Shown: positions 40,987-50,700 of the stretch, one piece after another
Layout: each line of letters begins with the position of its first letter
Position numbering within the stretch: position 1 is the first letter of the stretch
Origin: a virus
Direction: 5' to 3' (one strand)
IMG/VR virus record: IMGVR_UViG_3300021354_000516
Span: 1 to 56,645 of that record
DNA length: 56,645 bases
The notes under the pieces: generated by a model
Database searches by the model: none
What the model was told of the DNA's origin: nothing
The model's input: the letters and a program-made list of their open reading frames with translations, nothing else
Position numbers and translations under genes: made by a program

Positions 40987-42320
40987 ATTGTTCCTACAAA
41001 ATGATTTAATTTTAACAAAGGTTCATCCCATGTTCTAGGTCGTTCCTGTCTAAATAATGTTACATTATCACCGTACCAAGGACTTTGTTCTAAAGAATGT
41101 GACCATGTATAATACGCAGATATAGGAATAAGAATAACTGTCTTTTTACCCATTGCTGCTGAAGCATGTGCAATAGAAGTACATGATGTTATTACAAGAT
41201 CTAAATGATTAATAATTGACAATGTATCTTCAAATGATTTCATATGATCGTGTAATGGAATAATTCCTGGAAAATCGGCAAGTTCTTCTAATCCAACATC
41301 ACGTTGTAAACTATAAAAATCAGCATCGATATGTTTAACTGATTCATATATATCTTTTAATGGTACAGATCGATGAAGGTCATTGTCGTATTCAGGATTA
41401 CCTTGCCATCTTATTCCGATCTTTATTTTTTCCGATTTTATCCAATTATATTTTTCATTATATATTTCTGATGATTTTAAATATGGACCATGCCATAAAT
41501 CAGAATACTCTAAATCTAATAATGTTGGCAAATTCATAGGATATGTCCAAAGAATATCAGGTTCAGTAGGAATAAATCGTTTATGCGTTATTGCGTTAAA
41601 TCCATTTCTATTAAAAATTTCAGCAATATCTTTTCGATCAGTTAACCATATTGGATTCATTCCTAAATTCGTTAGATGTTTCATAAATCTAACATTAATT
41701 ATTTCGTCACCGATTCCTGCTTCTGCAAGTAAAATTATTGTCTTTCCTGGTTGAATACCACCTTCCCAATATTTAAAAGATAACTTTTCTTTTTGCCAAT
41801 AATTTAATTTTTTGCCTTCATTTAAGAATAACTTTAATCCTTTTTGAAATTCATCTCTATACATAAAGTATGTTCCAAGATTAAATTTTATCTTAGTTTC
41901 CATCTCTTGTGATAAATTTTTAGTATTTAATAAAACATTATTTAAAATTGCCTCAGCTTCATCTCTACGAGTTAATAGATATAATGAATATGCTTTTTCT
42001 AATTGTATGTCGATATCACCCGGCATCGACTGCTCTGCTTGCTTAATATACTTTAATGCTAATTCTGGTTGATTTGCATGGTTATAAACATTAATTAAAT
42101 TTGTTCTTGCAACCCAAATTTTTTCATTTTCAAAAGCAGTAATTAATGCATTTTTAGAACAAGTTATTGCTCGATCATAATTTTTTTGTTTGAAAAAGCA
42201 TTTTGCAAGATCGTCATATTCATTAAATCTCCATGCATGTTTTTCTAAAGTATTAAGTAATGAAATTGCTTGTGATTTTTCGCCATGAGCAATTAGATAA
42301 TTAACAAGGTCTTCAAGCAT
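40983..42320 (-). CDS. TPR-domain glycosyltransferase (GT9/ADP-heptose type)
   Basis: The 445-aa protein has TPR-like helical repeats up to about residue 165 (for example FKQKNYDRAITCSKNAL, QPELALKYIKQAEQ, RDEAEAILNNVL), then a GT-B domain: ILLAEAGIGDEIINVRFMKHL, KIGIRWQGNPEYDND, FYSLQRDVG, GIIPLHDHMKSFEDT and LVITSCTSIAHASAAMGKKTVIL. TPR-GT proteins occur in O-linked glycosylation of virion or surface proteins. The ATG at 42320 overlaps the upstream methyltransferase gene by 8 nt. Confidence 0.85.
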   Translation of the reverse strand: MLEDLVNYLIAHGEKSQAISLLNTLEKHAWRFNEYDDLAKCFFKQKNYDRAITCSKNALITAFENEKIWVARTNLINVYNHANQPELALKYIKQAEQSMPGDIDIQLEKAYSLYLLTRRDEAEAILNNVLLNTKNLSQEMETKIKFNLGTYFMYRDEFQKGLKLFLNEGKKLNYWQKEKLSFKYWEGGIQPGKTIILLAEAGIGDEIINVRFMKHLTNLGMNPIWLTDRKDIAEIFNRNGFNAITHKRFIPTEPDILWTYPMNLPTLLDLEYSDLWHGPYLKSSEIYNEKYNWIKSEKIKIGIRWQGNPEYDNDLHRSVPLKDIYESVKHIDADFYSLQRDVGLEELADFPGIIPLHDHMKSFEDTLSIINHLDLVITSCTSIAHASAAMGKKTVILIPISAYYTWSHSLEQSPWYGDNVTLFRQERPRTWDEPLLKLNHFVGTI

Positions 42321-42861
42321 CTTTCATCACCATTAATTTAAGATGAGTTTCACCGTATACATTATTAAAATTGCGTGATACTTCATGTTGTTCTTCGACC
42401 GTCATTTTTGTAAAACGAGGTTTCCAAAAATCATCAACAATAAAGTCATATTCAATAATTTCAAAATCAACATTTAACGGTAACCCAAATCCACTCGAAC
42501 TATTCCATTGATCAATATGCCATTTATTATATTTTTTACTAAACAATCTCATATTATCAACCGTTATAAATCTAACGTGTGACGGATCTCCATACCAAAT
42601 CTCACTTCTATGATGTGGAACTTGAATATCAATTATTGCAGTATCTACACAAACTCTATAAATTTCTTGCATTAATTGAAAAAATCCAGGACCAATATGC
42701 TCAAGAATATGATATGCTTTTACTTCATCAACCGAATTATCTTCAAATGGTAAACGATCTTCTCCAAGTTTAACCAAAAAATCTGGATTTGTTAATGGAT
42801 CTGCATCCAAATTTAAAAATCCATCGTACCTTTTAAAACCGCCACCTATATTAATTTTCAT
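42313..42861 (-). CDS. Class I SAM-dependent methyltransferase
   Basis: The 182-aa protein opens with INIGGGFKRYDGFLNLDADP (motif I), LPFEDNSVDEVKAYHILEHI (the FEDNSVD and HxLEH post-motif), and IDIQVPHHRSEIWYGDPSHVRF, the pattern of methyltransferases accompanying glycosyltransferases. AAAAGGAAATAC upstream of the ATG is a good ribosome site, and a GTAAATA box lies 31 nt upstream, so this begins a sub-operon of six genes to 38339. Confidence 0.82.
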   Translation of the reverse strand: MKINIGGGFKRYDGFLNLDADPLTNPDFLVKLGEDRLPFEDNSVDEVKAYHILEHIGPGFFQLMQEIYRVCVDTAIIDIQVPHHRSEIWYGDPSHVRFITVDNMRLFSKKYNKWHIDQWNSSSGFGLPLNVDFEIIEYDFIVDDFWKPRFTKMTVEEQHEVSRNFNNVYGETHLKLMVMKDA

Positions 42862-42891
42862 GTATTTCCTTTTAATTAAATTTTATTCTAT

Positions 42892-42898
42892 TATTTAC
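42892..42898 (-). promoter_or_regulatory. Possible late promoter box within the glycan cluster
   Basis: Minus-strand GTAAATA (next ATAG) lies in the 117-bp gap at 42862-42978, the only sizeable gap in the cluster, ahead of a leader with AAAAGGAAA. It differs from the consensus at the first positions. Confidence 0.45.
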
Positions 42899-42978
42899 GT
42901 TTATGATATGTTGTTCTAGTGTGTTATTGATTTAGTTTGGTACCGTTATATTCCTATCGAAATCATTTATTTTCATAA

Positions 42979-43356
42979 TTAAAATTTAGTAACATTTTTA
43001 TCTTTTACTAAAATATAATATGTATTATTTTCTTTAACCCAATTTTCAATAAAATTAAAAACTTTATCTGAAATAGAAATACCTAATTCAATAACTTTTA
43101 AAAATTGTTTTTTTTGATTATCATATTCAACAGATATTAATACGTTGCTTTCTGTTGGTTTCATCCAATCTGGAAATAAACCTTGAGACCAAGCACATTG
43201 GTAATAAGAACAAGTTTTTGGACGAGTTGTATAAATTAAACATGTTTTTTCACATAAAAATATACATGGTTTTTTATTTCCAAATAAATTTCCATAAGCA
43301 ATCGAAGTTAACCATCCTTCACAACAAATTGTACAAGTTCCGCAATCTTTGAACAT
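42979..43356 (-). CDS. YkgJ-family cysteine cluster protein
   Basis: The 125-aa protein carries CGTCTICCEGW (residues 5-15), PCIFLCEKTCLIYTTRPKTC and YYQCAW, the eight-cysteine metal-binding signature of YkgJ/UPF0153 proteins, which probably coordinate zinc or an iron-sulfur cluster. The function of the family is unknown; it recurs near 2OG oxygenases and glycosylation genes in phages. It is separated by only 1 nt from the large trifunctional gene upstream. Confidence 0.78.
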   Translation of the reverse strand: MFKDCGTCTICCEGWLTSIAYGNLFGNKKPCIFLCEKTCLIYTTRPKTCSYYQCAWSQGLFPDWMKPTESNVLISVEYDNQKKQFLKVIELGISISDKVFNFIENWVKENNTYYILVKDKNVTKF

Positions 43357-43357
43357 A

Positions 43358-46192
43358 TTATCTAGTTATTTTTTTATAAGATATTATATCTAAAAACAAT
43401 TGAAATTCAGAATCAGATGATGCAATTAATTCGATTGTTTTTCCAAGTTCGTTTTCAAATTGTCTCTTTTCTAATGTTCCAAATGGTAAGTTAATCACTT
43501 CATTTATATATAATGTTTGATATAAACTTTGAATAAAATTAAAACTATTTTTTAATAACCAACTATCCTCTGTCGGAATTATTTTGTTGAACCATAAATC
43601 AAATATTTCTTCAAGCTTCGATAAATCTCCACGATTTTGACAAATTGAACACAATAATCCCATATAGTAATATTGCGCCATTGTAAAATTTGGTCTTTGT
43701 TTATAGTTTTTTACTATTAGATCAAAATATCGATCTTCAATTTTTTCATTTCGAACCGGTCTGTTAATTGTTCCATAATGAGCAATAAATGATATATGTT
43801 GAAACAAACATTTACTTATCCACCCTTCATCTTTTGTAGGGTATTCATGAACAACTCCGGTAAAATAAATTCCGTTATTTTTAAATAATCTATCATGATA
43901 TGGTGAGTCATATTCGTTTGTATCACCATATACAATACAATGTTTTTGATGAACTAATATACTATTATAATAATCCGAAATAATAAACTGAACTAATTGT
44001 GTTTTATGAATCAATTCTTCATCTGCATCCATCCAGAGAATATAGTCCCCAGAACACTTACTTAAACTATAATTTCTAGCAGCAGAAAAGTTACCTAGAC
44101 CATCGTCTTCTTCCCATGTATAATCATATATTTTATCAGTATATTTTTTTGCAATACGTTTAGTATCATCTGTGCTTCCGGTATCAACAATAACAATTTC
44201 ATCTACAATATCATAAAAAGACTTAATACATCTATCAAGATTATTTTCTTCATTTTTTACAATCATACTAGCAGATATCTTTTTATAAGGTCGAGTTTTA
44301 ATAAACTTATCTTGATAATTTGGTTTATAAAATGACGGGATATTATCTGGTTCAACTGAAAAATAATAAACCCAATGAGTTAGAAGTTCACCTTTTCTTC
44401 CAATACTATTAGTATTTGAATTAACAATTTTTAAATTTGTTTCTTTAAATATTTCACGTATATCATTTAATTCAAAATGATGCATGTGTTCAATTTTAGG
44501 TTTATTTTTTTCAATATTATCCCACGGGCCTGCTGGAGTTGTAAAAACAAATGTTGTTTTCTGTTTTACTATTAACATTAATTGATTTAAAAATCCAACT
44601 GTATCTTCGATGTGTTCTAAAATTTCACCTATAATTACAAAATTTGTATCAATATTATAATTCGTAAGATTTAAAATATCATCGTTAATTAGTTTAATTT
44701 GGTCATATTTTGATTTTAAATTTTTTTCTAAAACTTGTAATGCTGGTGAACATTTTTCGTATGCATAATATTTTTCAATATAAAAATAAAAGCGTTCTAA
44801 AACATAAAATGCTAATTCTCCATCGTGTGACCCGATATCTAAAATTTTTAAATTATAATTTAAATCAGTGATATTTTTTTTAAGTATTTCTATAACAGTT
44901 GTTAATCTATCTGTTAAATTATAACTAGATTGCATTCTTTCGACATATGTATCTTCAATATTATTATCTTTAAGAGATTTTTCAACAAGTTCGATGTATT
45001 TTTGTTCACCTGTTAACTCTTTTACAGCAACTAAATCAGACATATAGATTAATTGATCTAATATTGCTTGTTTATTGTTGTTACTTCTTTCTAAAAACAT
45101 CGAGTTTATTTTCTCATCCCAACTTTTTGCAATATTACTCCAAGAATATGACTGTATTAACTCTTTAGCTTTTAATACTTCTTGATCATATGTTTCATTT
45201 GTATATTTGTTAAGAATTTCTAAAAATTCATTGTCATATTCATTATCACCTACCAAATAATATAAATCTTCATTCCATTCATTATTAAAATTACGATTTG
45301 AAACTTTAGTATCACTTTTAATAGTTTCAGATAATGCAAATCCGTCAGAACTTACAACTAAACATCCAGATGCTTGTGCTTCAATTGCATTAATACAAGA
45401 AATCTCTGGAAAATTACAAGTATATATCATATAAGCAGATTGACTTAGTAACTTATAATATTCATTTTTTGTTAAACTTCCATGATCTATAAGATTAGTC
45501 GAGTTACTTATTAATTTTTTACTTTGTTCATAATATGATGTAAGATATTCACTTTCATTTTTTACTAACGGATTATCATATCCACATAAATGTAATATTG
45601 CAGATGGATTTGTTTCTAAAATTTTTGGCCAAATATCAGTTAGAAGTTTAACTAACCCTCTTTCAGGTCTAGAAGAATAAATGTAATTATTTTTCTTGTC
45701 TGTAAAAGGAATAATCGGTTGAATTAATGTTTCATCAAACCCATTTGTTGTATTCCAAAAAATGTCATCTTCTATATTAAAATGTTTTTTAAAAAGAAAT
45801 TTTTGAAAATTTGATAAACAAAAAATCGAATCAACTTTTGATAATGAAAGTTCTGGATTTTGAATTGAAATATCATGTATCCAAAGAATAATAAGTTTTG
45901 AATCAATCGGTTTAGCTAAAAAATGTGTAAATCTTGAAATGATGCAAACATCAAATTGTGATTTTTCATCTTGCATAAAGGTATGACAATGTCGATAATC
46001 AACATTGTCATAAATGCCAGGTTTATCACATTCACAATAAACAGTAACATCATTACCTAAAATTGCCAATTCTTTAGCCATATATATAAGTGCAGATTCC
46101 GAACCGCCTATCGCTGTGTAATTTAAAGAGTTTCCATTAAAGTTCAATCCGCTAGTAACTAATGCAATAGTTTTTTTCATATTTTTACTCAT
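43358..46192 (-). CDS. Trifunctional GT4-methyltransferase-GT2 protein
   Basis: The 944-aa protein starts at the ATG at 46192 (MSKNMKKTIALV), overlapping the previous stop by 8 nt; earlier in-frame codons lie inside that gene. The first 380 residues are a GT-B, GT4-like domain (AIGGSESALIYMAKEL, YSSRPERGLVKLL, FPEISCINAIEAQASGC). Residues about 390-620 are a class I methyltransferase (LKILDIGSHDGELAFYVL, VIIGEILEHIED). Residues about 640-890 are a GT-A, GT2 domain (SASMIVKNEENNLDRC, VDTGSTDDT, YILWMDADEEL). Three catalytic units in one chain suggest that a sugar chain is built and capped by methylation. Confidence 0.85.
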   Translation of the reverse strand: MSKNMKKTIALVTSGLNFNGNSLNYTAIGGSESALIYMAKELAILGNDVTVYCECDKPGIYDNVDYRHCHTFMQDEKSQFDVCIISRFTHFLAKPIDSKLIILWIHDISIQNPELSLSKVDSIFCLSNFQKFLFKKHFNIEDDIFWNTTNGFDETLIQPIIPFTDKKNNYIYSSRPERGLVKLLTDIWPKILETNPSAILHLCGYDNPLVKNESEYLTSYYEQSKKLISNSTNLIDHGSLTKNEYYKLLSQSAYMIYTCNFPEISCINAIEAQASGCLVVSSDGFALSETIKSDTKVSNRNFNNEWNEDLYYLVGDNEYDNEFLEILNKYTNETYDQEVLKAKELIQSYSWSNIAKSWDEKINSMFLERSNNNKQAILDQLIYMSDLVAVKELTGEQKYIELVEKSLKDNNIEDTYVERMQSSYNLTDRLTTVIEILKKNITDLNYNLKILDIGSHDGELAFYVLERFYFYIEKYYAYEKCSPALQVLEKNLKSKYDQIKLINDDILNLTNYNIDTNFVIIGEILEHIEDTVGFLNQLMLIVKQKTTFVFTTPAGPWDNIEKNKPKIEHMHHFELNDIREIFKETNLKIVNSNTNSIGRKGELLTHWVYYFSVEPDNIPSFYKPNYQDKFIKTRPYKKISASMIVKNEENNLDRCIKSFYDIVDEIVIVDTGSTDDTKRIAKKYTDKIYDYTWEEDDGLGNFSAARNYSLSKCSGDYILWMDADEELIHKTQLVQFIISDYYNSILVHQKHCIVYGDTNEYDSPYHDRLFKNNGIYFTGVVHEYPTKDEGWISKCLFQHISFIAHYGTINRPVRNEKIEDRYFDLIVKNYKQRPNFTMAQYYYMGLLCSICQNRGDLSKLEEIFDLWFNKIIPTEDSWLLKNSFNFIQSLYQTLYINEVINLPFGTLEKRQFENELGKTIELIASSDSEFQLFLDIISYKKITR

Positions 46193-46886
46193 TTTTAAAA
46201 TTAAAATTAAAAGATTTATCAACAATACGAGGAAATATTTTATTATATTCTTCTGTTTCTTTATTAAAATTTACTTCAAGATTTTTGCCAGAATCTCCAA
46301 CTACTGAAGAAGTTATTGCTCCAGCATGATAATGAAATAAATCGTCGATCATATAATTTTGAAGACCTCTATAATGACATTGATCAAACATAAAATTATC
46401 TCCATACGCTAGCAATATATTAGGCGGAATATCAATCCAATTATCTTTATGCATAAAAAATAAAACACCATAACCCCAAATAGATTGTCCAGTAAATGGA
46501 GTAAATTCTATTTTACCTTTTTTAACCTGGACTAACCCATTTTCTACTTTTTGCTCAGATAAACATACACATCCCATTTCTTTAGTTAAGAACGTAGAAA
46601 TTTTATATAATAATTTTATATCAAATATGCAATCATCACTTAAAAAACACAAAAGCTCAGAGTTACTGTCAAGTGCACCGCAGTTCCATGCAGGGTTACA
46701 ATAAATGTTTTTACCAAAACTTACTATTTTTACTTTCGGATGTTTTAATACTTCTAAATCAGGTTTATTAGCTGTATCATTGTCAATAATAAAAAATTCA
46801 GATACAACATCAACTTTTAAAATATTTTCAACTAAATCCCAAAAAGGTTGATATTTCCACATTGTAGGTACTATTACTCGTATCAT
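46185..46886 (-). CDS. Glycosyltransferase family 2-like protein
   Basis: The 233-aa protein, starting at the ATG that overlaps the sulfotransferase stop (ATGA at 46886), begins MIRVIVPTMWKYQPF and has FFIIDND, PAWNCGALDSNSELLCFLSDDCIFD (GT-A core with an SDD acidic motif) and IWGYGVLFFMHKDNW. The motif set fits small GT2-like enzymes in phage and bacterial glycan clusters. It is coupled to both neighbours. Confidence 0.72.
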   Translation of the reverse strand: MIRVIVPTMWKYQPFWDLVENILKVDVVSEFFIIDNDTANKPDLEVLKHPKVKIVSFGKNIYCNPAWNCGALDSNSELLCFLSDDCIFDIKLLYKISTFLTKEMGCVCLSEQKVENGLVQVKKGKIEFTPFTGQSIWGYGVLFFMHKDNWIDIPPNILLAYGDNFMFDQCHYRGLQNYMIDDLFHYHAGAITSSVVGDSGKNLEVNFNKETEEYNKIFPRIVDKSFNFNFKNE

Positions 46887-47659
46887 CTCCAAACCTCTAA
46901 GTTACTAAATTTATTAATAATATCAGGTGGTAAAATTGACATTCGTTCTATCCATTCGACTTTTTTTCTTGTTGAATGTAATCCTTTAATATTGAGATCT
47001 TTATCAAACTCATCATAAGATGCTTCAACATTATCAAAATCATGTTGATAATAAGGTTGATCAATAAAGTTATAAATTGCTTTTAACATTCCGTTTGGAT
47101 TTTTACAAAGTTGTTCATATTCAACAATCATTATCATATCAGTTTCAGCTGACGTTATTGCTTGCTTTAATCCAAGGTAAGCAAATCCAATTGTTGAATC
47201 TTCTCTCATTAAGTAATCACTCCTTAAATAAACATTCGAAGAATACTCATCAGGAATCATTAAATTTTTATCATATATATTTTTTCTATAAAGGTTTTCA
47301 AATGAATCAAGAATCCAATGCAAATCTCGTACACATAAGATAAGTTTCGTATCTGGATATAAGTCTTTTAAAATCGGAGTGAGTAATGTCCATCCTCTAT
47401 TTGTATCAAAAAATACTTCTTTATTCGGATCATCATAATAATTGTTAAAAATTCCGTGTATTATTTTTTTACGTTTGTCACTTGGACATTGATATCGATA
47501 TCCAGACATTGCTGAAGATTGCTCAATTATCGATCTTATAAATCTAGCAAGAGGTCCTGATATCGAAGCTTGAAATTTTGGATTTTGATTTAAAATTGTA
47601 GAAAGTAACGTTGTTCCAGATCTTGGTAAACCTGAAATAAAATAAAATTGCTTTTTCAT
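46883..47659 (-). CDS. Sulfotransferase
   Basis: The 258-aa protein has the PAPS 5'-phosphosulfate loop GLPRSGTT (10-17) and the 3'-phosphate motif LILCVRDLHWILDSFENLYR (residues about 111-130), plus a C-terminal RKKVEWIERMS region. It would move sulfate from PAPS onto a sugar or protein, which suits the glycan-modifying cluster. It is the first gene of the leftward operon; its mRNA should start from TATAAATA (47693-47686) with a leader of about 20 nt. Phage sulfotransferases are known but uncommon. Confidence 0.85.
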   Translation of the reverse strand: MKKQFYFISGLPRSGTTLLSTILNQNPKFQASISGPLARFIRSIIEQSSAMSGYRYQCPSDKRKKIIHGIFNNYYDDPNKEVFFDTNRGWTLLTPILKDLYPDTKLILCVRDLHWILDSFENLYRKNIYDKNLMIPDEYSSNVYLRSDYLMREDSTIGFAYLGLKQAITSAETDMIMIVEYEQLCKNPNGMLKAIYNFIDQPYYQHDFDNVEASYDEFDKDLNIKGLHSTRKKVEWIERMSILPPDIINKFSNLEVWR

Positions 47660-47685
47660 AAATAGTTCTCATGTTAATTTTATTT

Positions 47686-47693
47686 TATTTATA
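47686..47693 (-). promoter_or_regulatory. Late promoter box of the glycan cluster
   Basis: Perfect minus-strand TATAAATA with a predicted 21-nt leader before the sulfotransferase ATG. An 8-bp inverted repeat abuts it upstream. Confidence 0.65.
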
Positions 47694-47713
47694 TACATAC
47701 ATAATTGTATGTA
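47694..47713. repeat. Inverted repeat abutting the late promoter
   Basis: TACATACA-TAAT-TGTATGTA (8-bp arms, 4-nt loop) lies immediately upstream of the TATAAATA box and 8 bp from the end of the RCC1 gene. It is not followed by a T-run on the minus strand, so it is either a weak transcript end or an operator-like site. Confidence 0.5.
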
Positions 47714-47720
47714 AATTTAT

Positions 47721-50700
47721 TTAATCATTTTCAATAATAGCCGATGTATGATGACGACCTCCTGATAATTGTTTCCAATTTGTTCCACGTACTACGGTTT
47801 GAACTGGTGAACTTTTATCGGTTGTTGAATTATCACCCAGTTGTCCATATGCATTATATCCCCAAATCCATAAAGTTCCGTCAGTTTTTATTCCTGCTGT
47901 TTGATAACTGCCACCGCAAGCTTGTTTCCAATTATTTCCTTGCGCTACGGTTTGAACTGGTAAACTTCTATTAGTTGTTGTATTATCACCAAGTTCTCCA
48001 TCGCCATTATAACCGCAGGTCCATAAAGTGCCGTCAGTTTTTACTGCTGCTAATGATCTACGTCCGCAACTTACTTGTTTCCAGTTATTTGAACTCGCCA
48101 ATGTTTGAATTGGAGAACTTTTATAGGTTGCAGTATTATCACCTAGTTCTCCACTATTATTAAACCCCCAAGTCCATAAAGTGCCATCAGTTTTTATTGC
48201 CGAAGTGTGCTGATATCCACCCGCAACTTGTTGCCAATCTGTTCCAAGTGCGATAGTTTGAACTGGTGAACTTCTACTAGTTCGTGTATTATCGCCAAGT
48301 TTTCCATAAGTATTATTACCCCAAGTCCATAAAGTGCCATCAGTTTTAATTGCTGCGGTAAATAATTGACCACACGCAACTTGTTTCCAATTAGTACCAC
48401 CTGCAATTGTTTGAACTGGTTGACTTCTACTAGTTGTTGTACTATCGCCAAGTTTTCCATTTGAATTCAATCCCCAAGTCCATAAAGTTCCATCAGTTTT
48501 TATTGCTGATGTAAAATTATAACCCATAGAAACCTGTTGCCAGTTATTTGAACTCGCTAATGTTTGAATTGGAGAACTTTTTGAAGTTGCTGTGTTATCG
48601 CCAAGTTGTCCGCTTGAATTCAATCCCCAAGTCCATAAAGTTCCATCGTTTTTTATTGCCGAGGTAAAGTTTTGTCCACACGCAACTTGTTGCCAATTAG
48701 TTCCAAATGCAATAGTTTGAACTGGAAAACTTCTCGCAGGTACTGTACTATTATTACTACTATCGCCAAGTTGTCCCCAAACATTATCACCCCAAGTCCA
48801 TAAAGTTCCATCTTTTGTTATTGCAGAGGTAAAATTTCCACCACACGCAACTTGATTCCAATTAGTACCACCTACTATAGTCTGAATTGGTATACTTCGA
48901 TCAGTCTGTGTGCTGTCACCAAGTTGTCCAAGATTATTTCTCCCCCAAGTCCATAAAGTGCCATCTGCTTGAACTGCTACCGTATGAATACTTCCTGCAG
49001 AAACTTGTTTCCAATTTGTTCCTAGTGCTATAGTTTGAACTGGTGAACTTCTACTTGCCTGTGTACTATCGCCAAGTTGCCCAGTTCCATTAAAACCCCA
49101 GGTCCATAAAGTTCCATCTGTTTTAGTTGCTGCGGTAAAAGATTGACCACACGCAACTTGTTGCCAAGTAGTACCACCTGTAATTGTTTGAACTGGTGAA
49201 CTTCTACTAGTTTGTGTACTATCGCCAAGTTGCCCAAATGGATTTGACCCCCAAGTCCATAAAGTGCCATCAGTTTTAATTGCTGCGGTAAATAATTGAC
49301 CACACGCAACTTGTTTCCAATCTGTTCCAGGTGCGATAGTTTGAACTGGTTGACTTCTACTAGTTTGTGTACTATCGCCAAGTTGTCCACTAGCATTATT
49401 ACCCCAAGTCCATAAAGTTCCGTCAGTTTTTATTGCCGCGATGTGACTAACCCCAGCCGATACTTGTTTCCAATTTGTTCCAAGTGCTATAGTTTGAACT
49501 GGTTGATATTTTACAGTAATAGTACCATCGCCAAGTTGCCCAGTTCCATTATTTCCCCAAGTCCATAAAGTTCCATCAGTTTTAATTGCAGCAGTAAATG
49601 CTATACCACACGCAACTTGTTTCCAGTCATATGTACCGGTTAAAGTTTGAACTGGTGAACTTTTATCAGATGATGTGTTATCGCCAAGTTGTCCATTTAC
49701 ATTATTTCCCCAAGTCCATAAAGTGCCATCAGTTTTTACTGCTCCAGTATGGTTTGAATCAGGTAAAGAAGGAGAAGATTGTCCGCATGAAACTTGTTTC
49801 CAATTATTTCCGAGAGCAATAGTTTGAACTGGTGAACTTCTATTAGTTGTGGTAGAATCACCAAGCTCACCACTAAAATTATGTCCCCAAGTCCATAGTG
49901 TTCCATCTTTTTTTATTGCCGTAGTACTTCTATTTCCACCTGATACTTGTTGCCAAGTATTACCACCTGCAATTGTTTGAACAGGTGAACTTCTCGCCGA
50001 TACAGTACTACTATTACTACTATCGCCAAGTTGTCCAGAAGTATTGTCTCCCCAAGTCCATAAAGTACCATCATTTTTTATTGCAACAGTACCATCGACA
50101 CTACTCGAAACTTGATTCCAATTAGTACCACCTGCAATTGTTTGATTTGGTATACTTTGATCAGTCTGTGTATTATCACCGAGTTGTCCTTTTGTATTTG
50201 ACCCCCAAGACCATAAAGTTCCATCAGTTTTTATTGCTGCGGTAGAATAGGTAGAAACAGTAACTTGTTTCCATATATTTGAACTTGCTAAAATTTGAAA
50301 TGGAGAACTTCTAAGAGTTGAAGAATTATCACCTAGTTGTCCATACGCATTATCACCCCAAGTCCATAAAGTGCCATCAGTTTTTATTGCTGCTGAAAAA
50401 ATTTCTCCACATGACACTTGTTTCCAATCTGTTCCAAATGCGATAGTTTGAACTGGAGAACTTCTACCAGTAACGGTTGTACTATCACCAAGTTGTCCAT
50501 TTACATTATTTCCCCAAGTCCATAAAGTGCCATCAGTTTTTATTGCAGCAGAATGCCATCTTCCGCCTGTAACCAGTTTCCAATTTGTTCCACGTACTAC
50601 GGTTTGAACTGGTGAACTTTTATTGGTTGTTGAATTATCACCTAGTGCTCCATAAGTATTTTCTCCCCAAATCCATAAAGTTCCGTCAGTTTTTATTCCT

